Below are positions 1 to 10,492 of a stretch of DNA of 64,000 nt, piece after piece (position 1 is the first letter of the stretch; every line of letters begins with the position of its first letter). Position numbers and translations under genes: made by a program. Source of the DNA: Brachypodium distachyon. Its lineage: Eukaryota > Streptophyta > Magnoliopsida > Poales > Poaceae. The notes beneath the pieces were generated by a model that was not told where the DNA came from, searched no databases, and worked only from the letters and a program-made list of their open reading frames with translations. The stretch is from positions 54,049,355 to 54,113,354 of the forward strand of contig NC_016131.3 in assembly GCF_000005505.3 (NCBI RefSeq), in the 5' to 3' direction.

Positions 1-78
1 TACGTCGAACCAAGTTTGAATTTAGCAGCATATATTTTTATCTACTGTTTACTGCAGCATCTATAAATAAATATATTA

Positions 79-190
79 CTCCCTCTGATTCTAAATTCTT
101 AAATCAAATTTGTTCAAATATGGATGTATCTATTCTTAAAAGTATCTAGATACATGTAATATTTCGACAACAATTTAGGATCGGAGGGAG
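79..190. repeat. Stowaway MITE, complete
   Basis: The left end reads CTCCCTCTGATTCTAAATT. The right end, read in reverse complement, is CTCCCTCCGATCCTAAATT. The element is 112 bp and flanked on both sides by TA (77-78 and 191-192), the Stowaway (Tc1/mariner-type) target site. A related copy lies at 51343-51448. Confidence 0.9.
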
Positions 191-299
191 TATTTTATAT
201 CTTAAAAAACCGGACATTGAACCGATCAACCGATGGTTCGATCGGTAAAATCCTGAACCGAGATTTCCACCAGTTCGATCACTGGTTCAGTTCTTCAAA

Positions 300-1219
300 C
301 TATGCTACAAAGAGATCCAGACTTCCAGAGCGACCGATACTGACACCATATACAAACAGAGCACTTGACCGGCGGGCCGGATCACCGGGGACCCATAATT
401 TAGCTTCCTTCACCAGGGCACAGCTGCCCTGGACTCCCTCCTCCGCGCTTCTATCCTGCAAAGATTGATCAAATTCAGCAAACACAACGAAGAAGAAGCT
501 AGCCTAAGCCTGTCGCATGTGGGTGTTAACTTACCTTTCCTGCAGCTGTGCTTGTGTCAGGTTCTTCCACGTCCCTGTATAATCGGGGCTCCATGATAGC
601 CTGACCCGGCCAGAACTCCCCATGTAGCCGTCTGCAAAGCAAAACGTACATTCCAAAGAAACAAAGGATCAGCAAAAGAAAAATGGTCCGGCAAGAAAGG
701 AACTGAGCAACACATGCGTCCTTTGGTTGAGGCAGGATATGTGAATACTTGCCCTTGAATTGGTCGTATGCTGCTACCACGTCCTCGTGCTTGGAGAAGG
801 CGACGTAACCGTACTGCAAGGTTCTCCCGTCCTTGTCCCTCCTGATGATGGCGGAGGCGGGGACGAAGGATCCGTACTTGGAGAAGACGCGCGTCAGGAA
901 GGCCTCGTCGATCTCGAGTCCCAGATTCCCCATAAACAGTTTGAACCCTGCATTCGTGCGACGTTCTTCAGTGCAAAATAAAGGCCAATAGAGCACGATT
1001 GGGGAGTACCGGATCGGTCTCAGATCGATATCGATCGCCCAACAAAAATCTAGAGATCGGATCACTCCGAGTAGAAATTAGGTGAGATCTTGTGGGTGTA
1101 TGTATACCTTGTTCCTCGGCCTTCTTCCGTTCTTCGGCCGCGCTGGGTATTCTGGTTGGCGGAGGTTGGATGACGAACTCCTCCCCGCCGGTGTTGAGGT
1201 CCTCCGAGGACTGCTGCAT
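300..1219 (-). CDS. Small RRM-domain RNA-binding protein, 4 exons, 187 aa
   Basis: Exons on the minus strand are 1219-1108, 947-749, 631-535 and 455-300. All junctions are GT-AG and one frame runs through to a TAG stop. A Glu/Lys-rich leader (about 1-37) is followed by one RNA-recognition motif at about 39-110. RNP2 is LFMGNL (41-46) and RNP1 is LQYGYVAF (81-88), so single-stranded RNA binding is likely. The last 70 residues are not a recognised domain. They are low in conserved features and could be a lineage-specific tail or a mis-spliced end. The single short RRM is reminiscent of RBM42-type or small glycine-rich RNA-binding proteins, but neither family is clearly matched. The ATG at 1219 is the first in the GC-rich exon. 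A Stowaway MITE lies just beyond the 3' end. Confidence 0.7.
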
Positions 1220-2340
1220 GTTTCACGACGCCGGTGATGTCGTCTCGACTATCGGCTGTTTGTTTTCCTTTCCTGCGATTTCTTTACGAGTTTTTCACGC
1301 GTCTCCCTCCGATTTATATGGAGATAGATTGCCGGGTTTCATGAGTCCGGCTGGTACTAGAATCCGAGTCCGGTAAAATGTCTGTCTGTCTCGGAAAGTT
1401 TTGAAAATACGGGGAGATACACGCTAAGAGAAATTATATTCCTAACTTTATGTGAGCGCTGATTCTGTATCTAACAGAAATTGGATGGTTGCACATATTA
1501 AAAGATCGGAATTTATATGGAGCGAACGTTCGCTCTTTAGTCTCTCAGAGCGAACGATCTGCTGGTCATTCGATTGAGAAGACTGTACCTGAGATCGCGC
1601 ACGTGTCTTGTGGAATGACAACTTTTGGGCGTCGCTCTTTAGTTTTGTAGGCATGGCAATCTTAGTTTTGTACCGGTGGCAACTTTATCCCGTCGCACCA
1701 GAAAGCTAAGGCTCAAACGTTTAATTTGGCTGGGGTTGCAACTTTAGTCATGTGTGACTTTAGTTATGTGTGGATGGCAACTTCGCCCGTCGCACCGGAA
1801 GACCAGGGAGCGAACGATCCCTCTCTATTCCATCCCATTTTAAGATGCGTGCAATTTGGTCCCTGTGATGGCCGATTTACTATTTTTTATTTTAGGTGAC
1901 ATAGAGACAGCAAAACAAATACTCTCTCATTTTCACAAAGAATGGCACGCACGCTTGTCAAGATTTTATTTTGATCAACAATTAGACTAATTATTTGAGG
2001 GTTATGTGCTACAAAGAATGGCACGCACGCATGCTTTTCGAATTCGTATTTCTAAAATCATTCCAACTATATAAAATTTATAACATATAATATACATCCT
2101 ATTGTTCTAATTCTTGGTCAAAGTTCGACAAAAAAACGTGGTCCCCTTTTTTTTGAAAAAGAGTGTGTCAGCTTAGAAAGTTAGAATTCCTACTTGTATT
2201 ATTTTAGCTAGTAGAGATGCATGGAAACCAAAGTTTGCACCGTTAATTACAACCAGGTTCTTTTTTTAGGACGCAACGGTCGATCCCCGTGATTTGATTA
2301 GAAGAATAGAATTGGCCCCGTTTATGAGGAAAATCGGTCC
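1220..2340. other. Intergenic, repeat-like, no gene seen
   Basis: This is the upstream side of the RRM gene. It holds a 16-bp perfect palindrome GAGCGAACGTTCGCTC (1520-1535), with GAGCGAACGATC recurring near 1548 and 1808. Between them is repeated 'ggcaactttagt' text, so about 1517-1830 is probably a non-autonomous DNA element. 'aaagaatggcacgcacgc' occurs twice (about 1938 and 2015). No coding signal was found. Confidence 0.5.
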
Positions 2341-3640
2341 CGAAAACCGATGCGAATGCAAGGCTTATTCAAGGAAAGCCGTGTGAAAAACCCTGACAAA
2401 GAGCATACACGAGAACCGAATAAACAAACAGCCACCGCCAAGACGAAGACCTCCTCCACTCCAACGACCCCGAACAGGGAACGACTCCTTGCGCCAGAAG
2501 AAGGTAGGCCGAGCGGGACTTCTGCGACAACCGAAGACAGAAGAGGTTGCCCCAACGGTAGCGGTTCGCGCATCGGTAAGCCCGTGTAGCACAAAGTCAC
2601 CCTCCCTGGGCAGGACTCATACCAAGCCCACCGCAGCGAGCAAACTCCACCGCCAAACGAGGACTTCAAAGGCAACGCCTCCAAGGAGGATACGGTGTCC
2701 GAGGACGTCGCCGTTACCCGACCCGGACCCCGAGTCAGAGCTTTTGCTCAGAGGCATCTCGCTTGCGCTGGGTGGGATGTGGCGTCCTCGGAGTCAAGAA
2801 GGAAAATGATGTCGACGGACGCTGCCGTCGCCGGCACCAACAACGTCGATGCAGAGATTTCACCCGCAGCCACCACACCCACCGCGGACAGAGGTCCTAA
2901 CCGGGGCCACAGTAGCATTGCGAGCGCCGCCGAAGTTCGCCGAACGCCACGCACCAAAACCACCACGGGCACCGGCCAGGGCGCCGCAACCGCCCCACGC
3001 ACCGGATTTGGCCACCCCAACCCCGGATCTGGGCTCAGCAGAAAGGCAGCATGCCCGTGGCCCGCCAGGCCCTGAACGGGCCCGCAACACCGCCGACAGC
3101 GGCCTCCACGCAGCAGCACGCTGGCGGCGGCCTCCTCGCCGCAGCGCACGGCCACCCGCCGGCGGCCCCCATGCGCCGCCGCGCCCGCTGGAACGCACGC
3201 CCCCGCGGCCCCGCACCGGCGAGGCCACACACCACCACAGCAGCTCCGCAAGAGCCCTGCCACACACCTGAAGGGCCACAGCCCCGACGAGCCTCCAGAC
3301 CAGCGGCGCCCCGCCGAAGGGCCCGACCCCCACCATGCAGGCGGCCGCAACTGCCGCCGCGGCCCAGCCAAACACCGGATCTGGCCGCGCCCACCCTGGA
3401 TCCGACGCATCTGCCGCTAGAGCCGACGCCGACGCACTTGAAGACGAGGCGCGAGGAGAAAGCCGCGTGGGAGGAGAATGCCCCGCCGCCGCCGTTCGCC
3501 CAGGGGCTTTGCCCACCGGCATCCTCCGGCGGTGACGAGGGGAGGGGAGGACGCGGGGGAGAGGGGTTGGCGGCGCTAGGGTTTGAGCCACCCGAGCCGC
3601 CCCTCGGAGGAGCGATGCGGAGAACCCGGTTCCTTTGGAC
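2341..3640. repeat. GC-rich repeat-like block with overlapping pseudo-reading frames
   Basis: About 1.3 kb of very GC-rich, Pro/Ala/Arg-codon-like sequence lacks stops on several frames of both strands. That is what composition alone produces. None of the translations carries a recognisable domain. Phrases such as 'ccggatctggccgcgccc' and 'ggcgctagggttt' resemble GC-rich untranslated parts of grass retroelements. I infer a decayed retroelement segment rather than a gene. Confidence 0.4.
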
Positions 3641-3717
3641 GAATGATGCGTGGTCTCTACAAGTGATGTCTTTTCTTCTCTTTAGGCACATAGCAGTTTC
3701 ATGGGAGGCTCGGTACT

Positions 3718-4181
3718 TTTTTTTAGGGAAAGCGTGAGCTTTATTGATTACTCCCCCCGTCCTGTTATTTCAGGCGTACTATTCAAAATTCTCAGTCCCA
3801 TTTTTGTAGGCGTGTAGCCTGTTGCAGCTGCTAGGTGACTAGAGTACCCTCATCTTAGGTCCCACACAAGCTGCATGCATGCATATTTAATCCAACCTTT
3901 TCTCTCGAGGGACTCTATGACCTGGCTAGTGTGCGGTGTTGGGCTCATCTTATTGGGCAAGGAGAAAAAAGGTACAACTGCAGACAGTGTTCGGAGAAAG
4001 GGTATTTTGGTCCAAAACTTGCTTGCTGAGAGTGCCTTGGTACCTGGTCCAAAACTAAAACGCCTCCTAAAGCTGTACGTAGGGAGTACCAGAAATAGGA
4101 GTACAATCAGCCTGACGCAAAAACTCTGGACTCAATCCAGCCATCAGTAGAACACTCATTAACCCACGGATAGCATGCACA
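3718..4181 (-). mobile_element. TSD-flanked retroposon insertion with poly(T) end
   Basis: The block starts with a T run (poly-A tail on the minus strand, preceded by AATAAAGCTCACGCTTTCCC). It is bounded by a 17-bp near-perfect direct repeat, ATGGRAGGCTCGGTACT, at 3701-3717 and 4182-4198 (one mismatch). That is the layout of a target-primed LINE/SINE-type insertion about 464 bp long. Inside lies a CTCCCCCCGTCC end (from 3752) resembling a Stowaway terminus. No coding domain is visible. Confidence 0.6.
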
Positions 4182-4198
4182 ATGGAAGGCTCGGTACT

Positions 4199-4902
4199 GC
4201 TCATAGCCTTTTGACTACACGGACATCACAGAGGTCACGTGGCATCGTCAGGGTGGTGTGTTTACCCTTCGACTTGAGCAGCGGCACAAAGGTGTCACGA
4301 ACTCAGAGCCTATGTTATAACAATCCATGGTTTGTGTTCTTTCATGGATTCCACCTTGGAATAAAGTTAGAGAGGGAGAGGCTAGAACTCGTTTGAGTTC
4401 TAGCCTCGACAGTCCGAAAGACTCATTTAGCCCGAGGTTGATGGCCAAGTCCTCTAGCCTCAACATCTTGTAAGGCTTGTTCGGCCTGAAATCGAGGGTT
4501 GAGAGATCTAGGAATACCATAAAGGAAACAGCCGGCCATGAGCACTCCTCGGTTACTCTCCTAAAGTAGAACTGGCCTCATTCAGCTGGCTAGATAATCT
4601 TTGAGTTTTTTTGGCGTGTCAACTTCTTGAATTTACGGCGATCCTTGCTAATAAAGTCGTTGTACATGATCGACTAATGTTTTCGACCCTTCGAACACCG
4701 ACACTCCCCATTATTAGAGTTGCTATATGACAACATAATGATTTGAATTTTTTTAGTTTAGAAACAATGTTGATGACATAATTGTTGTGTCTTGTGTTGC
4801 ATCTTGCATGTATGCACACGATTCATCTTCATCGCATGGGCTATTTTGTCCACTTGCTTGGCTTCTGTACGCGGCAGTACGTTTGCGCGGCTACACACGC
4901 TA
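4199..4902. other. Intergenic, with a perfect 13-bp hairpin
   Basis: No gene was seen. The main structure is an inverted repeat: GAGGCTAGAACTC at 4378-4390 and its exact complement at 4395-4407 around a GTTT loop. Confidence 0.5.
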
Positions 4903-5289
4903 TGTTTTAAAACTGAAGGGAACTCTTGCGGAAGATTTTCTAAATTGAACTTTAGAGGGTTTATGTAAAAGAAACTCAATGATCGCAAAGAAAAATGTAA
5001 AAGAAACTCAAGAGCGGTTCAGGGTTAAACACATAATTTATGAGTCAAGTGACAAAACCGTACTCATCTGAAAAAAAAGAGAGGCAAAATCGTACTGTAC
5101 CGAAGGGGAAAATCCACAAATTATTCTGCCTTCCTCTTCCGAGCAAGCGAGTGCTACTCCCCACCCCGGGGCTCACATCCTCACCATTCTGTCAAAGAAA
5201 CCTAAAAGTTCATGGGATCGTCATGGACCGGGCCAGACTCCCATCAGCCTGCCGGCCCACCGGCTGCGCCAAAAAGGAAGATTGGACTT
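4903..5289. repeat. Duplicated upstream block, copy 1 (lacks the Helitron)
   Basis: The block runs from 'gttttaaaactgaagggaac' through 'cttcctcttccgagcaagcg' to 'gcccaccggctgcgcc'. It matches 5432-5534 plus 5803-6060 in the same order, with point changes and small indels. It looks like an older copy of the promoter region that sits before the gene starting at 6262. No open frame of note. Confidence 0.7.
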
Positions 5290-5431
5290 CACTGGAGGAG
5301 ACGAGGAAACAAACAATTGCCAAAAGGAAAAAAACAAAAAAAATCCGACGGCACAAGCTTTGGTTGTCGGAATTTGCGGCGGCGAACGACCGTCATACAG
5401 TCCTTCCTCATCTGTCCAGTTGGACACACTG

Positions 5432-6060
5432 TGTTTTAAAACTGAAGTGAACTCCCTACTAAATAATTTATAAGGCGAACTTCGGAGGGTTTATGTAAAG
5501 AAACTCAACAGCGGTTTAGGGGTTAAACACGTAATCTATATCAATATATTAAATTGGAGTTGGTTGTGATGGTATGATCGTCGCCGTAGGTTAACTTCAC
5601 TAAAATTACAACCGTTGTATATGCTACTGTCCGTTTTTTTTTCCTCCGGTTTTTTTCACGATTTCTCCTGCTCCGCCTTACAACCGACGCCACCACACCT
5701 GCATGCCAACCTCGACGGCGCCATAAGTTGTCTACACAAAAAATAAAAATAAATAGGTTGTGATTTTGTTGACCCGTAGCAACGCGCGGACACACGTGAT
5801 AGTTTAACGTAATTTAAGAGACAATGGACAAATTGTACTCATCCGGAAAAAAAAGGGTGGGTGGGGGGGCAAAAATGCAAAATCGTACCGAAGGGAAAAT
5901 CCCCGTCTTCCTCTTCCGAGCGAGCGAGCGATCGCCGCTCCCCGCCCCATGGATCCAATAATCTCCATTCTGTCAAAAGAAACCTAGAAGGTCATGGAAT
6001 CGCCAAGGATCGGGCCGGGCCCCCGCCCCCCGCCGGGCCGCCGGCCCACCGGCTGCGAGT
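5432..6060. repeat. Duplicated upstream block, copy 2, interrupted by a Helitron
   Basis: The same ordered landmarks as 4903-5289 are present ('gttttaaaactgaag', 'ggttaaacac', 'cttcctcttccgagcgagcg', 'cattctgtcaaaagaaacctag', 'gcccaccggctgcg'). The copy is split by a 268-bp insertion at 5535-5802. It ends about 200 bp before the ATG at 6262 and probably carries that gene's promoter and 5' leader. Confidence 0.7.
5535..5802 (+). mobile_element. Short non-autonomous Helitron
   Basis: The 5' end is TCTATATCAATATATT, preceded by A (5534). The 3' end is CCGTAGCAACGCGCGG followed 9 nt later by ATAG (a degenerate CTRR) and then T (5803). Insertion between A and T without target duplication is the Helitron rule. 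The paired copy at 4903-5289 reads through without this insert, so it serves as an empty site. Confidence 0.7.
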
Positions 6061-6261
6061 TCAAGCACGCGCGTCCCGCCTCTCCTGTCTCCTACATAAA
6101 CCCCCGCGGCAACGGGGCCCGTCCGCCACACTCCGTTCCCCGACGCCAAGAACACGGACCCCAAGAACTGGACGGAGAAAGAAGTTGTCGCCTCCTCCAA
6201 GAAAAGAGCTCTTCTTCTAGGAAGGGCGGAGCTTGGAGCTTGGAGCGGTGTGAGGTCCGAT

Positions 6262-9131
6262 ATGGCAATAGGTATCATCATCGAGGAGGAGATCGGGTCG
6301 TACGAGGAGTACCTCGACATGGCCACGGTAGGCTTCTTGGATTGCGAAATCAACCGAGCTATTATTATTGCTGCTTTGTGAAATCTTGCTGTAGTAGGGG
6401 TGTACATTCATGTCTTTTGCAAGAGACACTACGAGTTCTTGGCGATCTGTTTGGGAGAAAATGAGTTTGTGATGATAGACTCCCCACTAGGTTCTTGAAT
6501 TTTTACTTTTTGCTGCTGATGGAAATCCATGTCTTTACAGAGAGAGGTTCTTGAATCATGGGCCCGATAGATTCTTGGTTTACATTTTTAAGGATAGGAA
6601 TTATCGTTTTGTAATGCCTAATTGCTTATTGGTGCTAATTAATATCGTTTCTTGCCAAAACGTTGTGTTTTCTTGGAAGTTGGGAGTAACATATGAAATC
6701 AGGTATATGTGGTTGAAGTATCATATAAAATCATGTTATGCTTCTACAATTACATGGATCGAGCATAATAGTCATGTAATTCTTTGCTGGTTATTTCTTT
6801 TGTTTGGTCCTTCTCTATTCAACTTCCACAGAAACTATGTCGATAAGGGCATGCTTGTTCTTTAGCAATTCAAGCCGTTGCTATGTTTTACTCTTTGAGT
6901 AGTTGGTTAGTTTTGGTGAATTGGTGGTAGTTAGTAGTAAATTTTCTGGGAGACAGGTATATGTGGTTGAAGTATCATATAAAATCAGGTTATGCTTCTA
7001 CAATTACATGGAGCATAATGGTCATGTAATTCTTTGCTGGTTATTTCTTTTGTTTGGTCCTTCTCTATTCAACTTCCACAGAAACTATGTCATAAGGGCA
7101 TGCTTGTTCTTTAGCAATTCAAGCTGTTGCTATGTTTTACTCTTTGAGTAGTTGGTTAGTTTTGGTGAATTGGTGGTAGTTAGTAGTAAATTTTCTGGGA
7201 GATAGTAATAGATATTCAGGTGTTGCAGTTATGTTCCAGTAGGGGTGTTTGAGTGATTTGAGCATCAGGTGTGGATGTCAATAATGATGACTCATTCAGT
7301 ATGCGCTGTGTTTCTATAATCCCCTAGAAACAATAAAAATAAAACCATCTAGAGGGCAAAAGCTTAGGTACTTTGTATGGCATTTTCGTACTTTTTATGG
7401 CATTTGCTTACTCTTTTGGTTCATATATTTGACTGTAAAATTATGTGATCCACAGCAAACTCTAATCATCGATGGGATCGCTGATCTTAGAGCCATGATT
7501 TCCAACGGAAATACAATAAGTAATTCTCTTGCTGCTCCTGTATTATATTGGTGTTGTCCAAAACTTTCTTCATGTGCTTTTGTTGCAGCAATTTGCTGGC
7601 TCTTCAGAATTGTGGAGTACTTGGTCAGGTATCATTTGGGGCACATTCTCGGTAAGGAATATTTTCTTCTTTTCCTTGATGTCTTGAAAAGAATAATTTT
7701 ATATTTATAGCCACATATTCCTGCTATTTAACTTTGCTTATGCGTGCAAAACAGAATGCGACACGGCGGTGTATTCTTCTGGCACCTGCGATGTAATTTC
7801 TCGATCTAAATAATATCACCGCATGTTTTCATAGTGCAGTTTTCATTCAGATTTAATATCGATTTTCCTAAATGCACAACAGGTTCATCTAATCCTTGAC
7901 AGCACCAGAGATCCTATCATCCTTCCTCCTGTAACCCCTGCAGAACATTTTAGAGTAATTGTGCATCCAGTGTCAGGTGGGCAGTCTTATGAGGCATATC
8001 TTCTGGAGTGCAGGGTTTGTATTACATCAATATTCTAACATCAAAAGGAATCTAACACTCTTATCTAATGCTTCTAAATCTATGTTTACTTCTTTACAGG
8101 AGGCCTTTCACAGCAACAGAGTAATGGGCATCACAGGTGTCACTACAGACAGTCAGCCAGACGGTATGCTCCAGTTTGTTTTAACTTACACAGAGAATAT
8201 AAAAGGTGCACTATTATATGTTTCCACCCTTCAACCAGCATGCAGCACTCATTGCAAAAAATAAAAAAATAGAATGAATAAACCAAATAACATTTTTTTC
8301 TATCAATACAACAAGATGCATTCCTTATCGTGTTTTCTCAGAAAAAAGAACTGAAATAAATAATACGGAGTAAGAGACTAGAGAGGGACGGAAAGTGCAA
8401 TACAAGCATTGTGTTTCTTTTTGTCTAATTGTTTACCTGCTATTCTTCAGGTATATACTATTGCATGCATATTGCAAATGAACTTAAAAGGACTGATGAA
8501 GCAAAAGAAATAGGTACTGTTAATTAGTACAAGTTGTGATTGTGCAGGAACTCCACCTTTTGCCATTTTAGTGCAAATCAATAGAGCTACTCATACTGAC
8601 ATTTACTGTGTCTGTACTCTGAACATAATTTGTGTGCAGTTACCAGTGGGTGGATCTATGGACGGGGGCTTTATGCAGTATGTGTTTAAAAGTTTTAAAA
8701 GAGTATATCCACCATTTAGTTTACATTACTAAGTAAAGTTGAATTTGTTGCAGGTAGACATGGTCACGGTCCATCAAGACACAACAATAACCGAGGTGCT
8801 TCCTGGGACTGGCAGAATGTCCAAGTGAGTCTTCTTTATCCAATCTCTCGTGAATTGCATGTGCAATGTTAATTTAAACCATGTGCGTTTACATGATTAA
8901 TAACAAATGCGGATTTTCCGTCACTTCAGTTTTGTAGTGCGGATTGGTATAGTTTTCTGGTTATTTTCTACTTCGCATAGATAACTAATATGTGTTGCGT
9001 CGGTCATGGGAGGGCCCAGGATTTCCAAAATTGATATGCCTTTTAACTAATATGTGTTGCGCACTCGCAACAGGTGGAACTATTGGTCGAGGTGTAAGCT
9101 CAAGAGGAAGCCGTTGGTGCTGAAGCACTAG
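6262..9131 (+). CDS. Unrecognised plant protein, 10 exons, 218 aa
   Basis: Exons are 6262-6327, 7456-7519, 7589-7651, 7755-7792, 7883-8014, 8100-8163, 8451-8513, 8640-8677, 8754-8824 and 9074-9131. Every intron is GT-AG and the phases join without a stop, which is strong evidence for a real gene even though I do not recognise the family. The N-terminus is acidic (EEEIGSYEEYLDMAT). A hydrophobic stretch (TICWLFRIVEYLVRYHLGHIL, about 44-64) could be a membrane or buried helix. Mid-protein features include LILDSTRDPIILPP and EAYLLECREAF. The C-terminus is Lys/Arg-rich (SRCKLKRKPLVLKH), possibly nucleic-acid binding or nuclear-targeting. Intron 1 (over 1.1 kb) contains a tandem duplication. The start is the only ATG giving an exon with a good donor. 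No function is assigned. Confidence 0.65.
6701..7202. repeat. 254-bp tandem duplication inside intron 1
   Basis: The sequence starting 'aggtatatgtggttgaagtatc' at 6701-6954 is repeated at 6955-7202 with only a few substitutions and small deletions ('tcgataagg' against 'cataagg', 'gccgttg' against 'gctgttg'). The high identity points to a recent event. It adds no exon. Confidence 0.9.
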
Positions 9132-10492
9132 ACATATCTGGTGATCTCCACAATTGTATAGCAAAGAATGTGGTTCCTCCATTCTACTTCATAGGCCTTT
9201 TATAATCTTGACCACTAGTGATCAGTATTAGGTTCGTAGCCATTTCATTCAGCTCCTGTTAAATCTAGAGGATAGATAATTATGACGATCAGATATTGAT
9301 TCGTTTCTTGTATATTGTGCAATCTAGGGTGTAGATCATGGATATGGATAGGGTCAAGCCTAGTTAGCTGTTGAAGACATCTTGTACAAGGTTACCATCA
9401 GTTTGACTCGATCTGAGTATAGAAATTCCAACTTACTTTGTTCTGTGCATTCATTAATTATGAATCTTTTTTGCCCGGGCATTGTTCCTCTTTTTATTTC
9501 TAGTATCTGGGCGAAACCGAAGTCTCTCCCAACCTTCATCCCTGAAATCTTGTTTTTGTTGCCTAACTTGGTAGCTGCAAAACTAGTACTTACTCCGATT
9601 CATAAAAAATGTCGCTAACTCAGTACAAAATTTGTACTAACTTAGTACAAAATGGGCGGCAGTTTTTTATGGATCGGAAAGAGTAGTATAAAGTACAATC
9701 TAGGTTCAAAAATAGATTTCATTCTTGTGGGGGCGTCTACATGATTGAACTGAAGTTCATTTTTTTTTCTCTTCATGTTTGTGCACTTGCTGGGGATCGG
9801 CTGGTAACAATCAAGCCTGTGCTGCTGTTTGGGTTGCGACTAGCTTATGAATCGTGACCGATCTTAAGTCACGAAGTTATTATTGCCGTGCTCCTTTGTG
9901 GCCGATTTGGAGTCAATACTGAAACCCAATATTCTCTTGCTAAAAAGGCTGAAACCCAATATTCTAAACTTCCGAAGTCTGACACCTCCAATACAAATTC
10001 TCAAGTTTAATATGATTTGGAGATTACGCACAACTGACTCCATTACAAATTCGAAACACAGTGCCATCAGTTACGGTGCCATAAGTCCGAAACATTATTC
10101 AATTCAAAATTGCAGCCGGGATGGAGTATATACTACTGCTAGAGTCTGAGCCAGTGAGCCAGGCCAACAACTTTGGCACCGAGAATTGGTCCCGCGGTTC
10201 CACCCTAAGAGCCTCCACAATGTATGCCAAATAGGGGTTCCACCCTAAAACCCTACCTAATCCATTGAACGTATCTCCTGGGCATTCCATCGAACGCCCT
10301 GCGCGCACATATTGGCATAAACCATTTCGTCAAAGTATCCAGAAATAATAACTTGGTTCATAGATTACATTGTACATCACTCGAACAAGAACCAGCAGCT
10401 CATAACAGCTTTAAACATTATTGTGATTTTGTGAAGCATTACTAGTATACTAAGGTTGGCAACGGACGGAGTTGGATGATGAAAGGAAGTCT
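9132..10492. other. Convergent intergenic region between the unknown gene and RNR2
   Basis: This holds the 3' flanks of two genes that face each other. It contains one small Stowaway MITE (9593-9683). Apart from that it is AT-rich sequence without a supported gene. 'agcctccacaatgtatgcc' (about 10209) is a phrase common near grass genes. Confidence 0.5.
9593..9683. repeat. Short Stowaway-like MITE
   Basis: The left end is CTCCGATTCATAAAAAATG. The right end in reverse complement is CTCTTTCCGATCCATAAAAAA. The element is 91 bp with TA on both sides (9591-9592 and 9684-9685) and inverted GTACTAAGTTAGTACAAATT-type text in the middle. Confidence 0.75.

Noticed and set aside
2322..3737. Several 200-codon frames on both strands in the GC-rich block
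   Set aside because: Overlapping frames on both strands with Pro/Ala/Arg composition and no domain are expected from high GC.
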